Position numbers and translations under genes: made by a program. A stretch of DNA of 7,953 bases from Taibaiella helvus_B (GTDB lineage Bacteria > Bacteroidota > Bacteroidia > Chitinophagales > Chitinophagaceae). The notes under the pieces are model-generated. The model did not search any database. It saw only the letters and a list, made by a program, of their open reading frames with translations, and was not told the DNA's origin. This document shows, piece after piece, positions 5,980 to 7,953 of the stretch (its first letter is position 1; each line of letters starts with the position of its first letter). The stretch spans positions 1-7,953 of the forward strand of contig JBEBVI010000179.1 in NCBI GenBank assembly GCA_040392805.1, given 5' to 3'.

Positions 5980-7857
5980 TTACTTTCCCAATATCTCATC
6001 AATAGTTTTTTGCGCCAGCGGATGATAGTTGGGTCTGGCTTTAAGATAAATTTCTTTAGCCATCTCTTTCCCTTCAGGTGTTTTCATCATTTCCTTATAT
6101 AACGGTTCCAGGAATTTCTGCCTTCCGGTAACATACAGGAAGCTTTTCATAGCCGGATAAGCATCTGTATAGCCAGTTGCTACAGCGAGCAGAAACCAGG
6201 CATCTGCTATTTCACTATTGCCGGATGGAGTAAAATGAAAGTTTTTGTCCAACTCCTTCATCTGTCCCGGACTTAAGCTTGTTGGTAATAACCGTAAGAA
6301 ATGCAACCATTCGTAAGTGCTCCACTCTTTAGTTTGCAATTGAGCTGCCGGCGTATTATTTAAAAAGGCTTCTGCCTGGAGCTCGGCATTGCGAAAACGT
6401 ACTTTATCCGCACGCGGACAGTTATCCGGGATACCTGGCGCGTATAACCATTTATTAATATTGATCTGCTCTTTCCATTCGGGCTTGTGTGACAGAAGCT
6501 GTGAGTCAAGATAATAGACGAACTGCTCCGTATTCATTGTCTGGAAAGCATGACGGTCAAAGTAATCCCTCAGGAAATTATCCATTCTGGCCCGGCCTAC
6601 TGTTCTCTCAATAAGCAGGAGCAGGGCCGCTCCTTTTTCGTAGGCAATATCTGTCAAGCCTATATCCGGATCCCGGCCTTTCAGGTCCAGTTTCAGCCAG
6701 GTATCTTTACTATCTGCGCCTATATCTTCTACAGCTGCTTTCATATCCTGATAGCCCAGTTCCCAAAGCATATCTGCATAATCTTTCCCGTAAGTGGCTT
6801 CAGTAATTCTTCGTTCAAAATAGATTGTAAATCCTTCGTTCAACCAGAAATCATTCCATGTGGCATTGGTAACTAAATTACCGCTCCAGCTATGTGCCAG
6901 CTCATGTGCAATCAGGTTAACCAGAGATTTATCTCCTGCCAGTATAGTAGGTGTGCTGAAAGTAAGCATAGGATTTTCCATCCCTCCTATGGGAAAGCCC
7001 GGAGGTAAGATCAACACATCGTACCGGCCCCATCGGTAAGGCCCGTAAAGTTTTTCGGCGGTATGCACCATACTGCCTATATCTTCAAGCTCCTTATATG
7101 CTTTGGGCAACAGTTCGGGTTCAGCATATACGCCGGTACGCTCATCCACCGCTTTGAACGCGATATCCCCAGCTGCCAGCGCCATCAGATAGGCCGGAAT
7201 CGGCTTGTCCATTTTAAAGTGATACACACCGTCCTCCGATTTCTCCTGAGGGTTTTGTGCACTCATTAATGCCAGCAGCCCGGCTGGCACCCGTACCGTT
7301 GCTTCATAAGTAAAGCGCACACCTGGCCCATCCGGGCAGGGTATCCATGTACGGGCATAAATAGATTCACTTTGTGTATAGAGGAAAGGATGCTTCCTGC
7401 CTAAAGTTTGTACCGGATCCAGCCATTGCAGGGCCGTGGCATGACTGCCGGTCTGGTAATAAATAGTAAGCGCTTTGGTATCACCTTTAAGAGGTATGCG
7501 TAGCGCCCTTCCCAATATCGGATCATCCTGGCCTAATGTAAAATCGATACGGTTACCCCCATCCGAAAGCACACTGTCAATAGTAAGGCCTTTGGTATCT
7601 AAAACAATACTACCGGCTTTTTGGGGGTTCTCTATTGTCCACCGGGCTTGGCCTTTAATTCTTTTTTCAGAAAAATCTACTACAATATCCAGCTTTAAAT
7701 GCCGCACCTTTACGCTATCCGTATTGCTGTAAGTGTGCCAGTCCCTGCTACTGCCGGCCGAGGATTTTCCTGTCATTGTATGTCCTGCATCCGGTGTGGA
7801 AGTACAAGAAGAAATAATCAGTAAAACATTACAAAGCAGGACAGCTGTTTTTCTCAT
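5980..7857 (-). CDS. M1 family aminopeptidase, LTA4H-like lipoprotein
   Basis: This is a zinc metallopeptidase removing N-terminal residues from peptides, predicted to be a lipid-anchored envelope protein. It has 625 residues from the ATG at 7857. The N-terminus (MRKTAVLLCNVLLIISSC) is a lipoprotein signal with the lipobox cysteine at 18, followed by a Ser/Thr/Gly-rich linker. The order is then an N-terminal beta domain (about 45-240), the exopeptidase motif GGMEN (291-295), zinc site HELAH (318-322) and NEGF, with the third zinc ligand E341 18 residues after H322. The catalytic tyrosine in AYEKG (Y406) is next. The C-terminal helical domain resembles the leukotriene A4 hydrolase C-terminal domain, with GRQKF (578-582) matching the carboxylate-binding Arg/Lys of LTA4H. 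All catalytic residues are intact. An in-frame TTG at 7872 exists, but it overlaps a promoter octamer and would put extra residues before the signal peptide. Periplasmic peptide scavenging is inferred. Confidence 0.94.
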   Translation of the reverse strand: MRKTAVLLCNVLLIISSCTSTPDAGHTMTGKSSAGSSRDWHTYSNTDSVKVRHLKLDIVVDFSEKRIKGQARWTIENPQKAGSIVLDTKGLTIDSVLSDGGNRIDFTLGQDDPILGRALRIPLKGDTKALTIYYQTGSHATALQWLDPVQTLGRKHPFLYTQSESIYARTWIPCPDGPGVRFTYEATVRVPAGLLALMSAQNPQEKSEDGVYHFKMDKPIPAYLMALAAGDIAFKAVDERTGVYAEPELLPKAYKELEDIGSMVHTAEKLYGPYRWGRYDVLILPPGFPIGGMENPMLTFSTPTILAGDKSLVNLIAHELAHSWSGNLVTNATWNDFWLNEGFTIYFERRITEATYGKDYADMLWELGYQDMKAAVEDIGADSKDTWLKLDLKGRDPDIGLTDIAYEKGAALLLLIERTVGRARMDNFLRDYFDRHAFQTMNTEQFVYYLDSQLLSHKPEWKEQININKWLYAPGIPDNCPRADKVRFRNAELQAEAFLNNTPAAQLQTKEWSTYEWLHFLRLLPTSLSPGQMKELDKNFHFTPSGNSEIADAWFLLAVATGYTDAYPAMKSFLYVTGRQKFLEPLYKEMMKTPEGKEMAKEIYLKARPNYHPLAQKTIDEILGK

Positions 7858-7869
7858 GTTCTGAATGAA

Positions 7870-7877
7870 CAAAAGTA
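7870..7877 (-). promoter_or_regulatory. -7 promoter element for the M1 peptidase gene
   Basis: The minus strand reads TACTTTTG, an exact TAnnTTTG match, 12 bases upstream of the ATG at 7857. This implies a very short leader of under 10 bases. No TTG is seen at the expected -33 distance. If real, it excludes the in-frame TTG at 7872 as the start. Confidence 0.45.
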
Positions 7878-7943
7878 AATAATAAAGTAGTGTTGTGTTA
7901 ATTCTATTTTATACTTAACGCACCAGAAGGAGATTGTGTGAAG

Positions 7944-7951
7944 CAAATATA
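7944..7951 (-). promoter_or_regulatory. Alternative upstream -7 element
   Basis: The minus strand reads TATATTTG, followed by C, another exact TAnnTTTG match at the right edge. It would give a leader of about 80 bases for the M1 peptidase gene. The -33 position is outside the window, so it cannot be judged. Confidence 0.3.
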
Positions 7952-7953
7952 TA

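Noticed and set aside
6550..6876. Plus-strand open frame of 108 codons inside the M1 peptidase gene
   Set aside because: It is antisense to the zinc-site region of an intact peptidase, with no ribosome binding site or domain.
1..7953. Search for CRISPR arrays, tRNA/rRNA genes, transposases, phage or toxin-antitoxin genes
   Set aside because: No regularly spaced repeats, RNA gene signatures, transposase or integrase motifs, or paired small genes were seen; the content is housekeeping-like.

Overview
The window looks like chromosomal DNA from a member of the Bacteroidota, most likely in or near the Chitinophagaceae. The gene set fits: a Bacteroidota-style LpxK, a lone glutamate formimidoyltransferase, a DEAD-box helicase with a DbpA-type tail, and a lipoprotein M1 aminopeptidase. 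So do the AT-rich intergenic gaps, the weak ribosome binding sites, and several upstream octamers matching the Bacteroidota sigma-ABfr -7 element TAnnTTTG. The taxonomic placement is inference from protein resemblance and promoter style; no database was searched.

Layout. Left edge, minus strand: the first 61 codons of a small membrane protein of apparent 2TM-domain type, running off the window, followed by lpxK (282-1370, lipid A 4'-kinase). Plus strand 1658-2311: an atypical short-chain dehydrogenase/HTATIP2-like NAD(P)-binding protein, divergent from lpxK across a 287-base AT-rich gap. Positions 2304-2448 hold a short degenerate intergenic repeat cluster. Minus strand 2455-3480: ftcD-like glutamate formimidoyltransferase. 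It is divergent from a plus-strand DEAD-box RNA helicase (3589-5337), which is followed by a short RlpA-like double-psi beta-barrel protein (5405-5869) with its own likely promoter. A strong symmetric hairpin terminator (5892-5926) separates rlpA from the convergent minus-strand M1 aminopeptidase lipoprotein (5980-7857), whose promoter lies at the right edge.

Functional picture. These are mostly independent single-gene units for envelope biogenesis (LpxK, RlpA), RNA remodelling (helicase), amino-acid catabolism (FtcD) and extracytoplasmic peptide turnover (M1 peptidase). There is no sign of a mobile element, phage, CRISPR array, defence island or RNA gene. No gap between genes exceeds about 290 bases. 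I did not find a convincing undescribed system. The most unusual items are the repeat cluster after the SDR gene and the RlpA-like protein, which lacks the usual active-site histidine and an obvious signal peptide.
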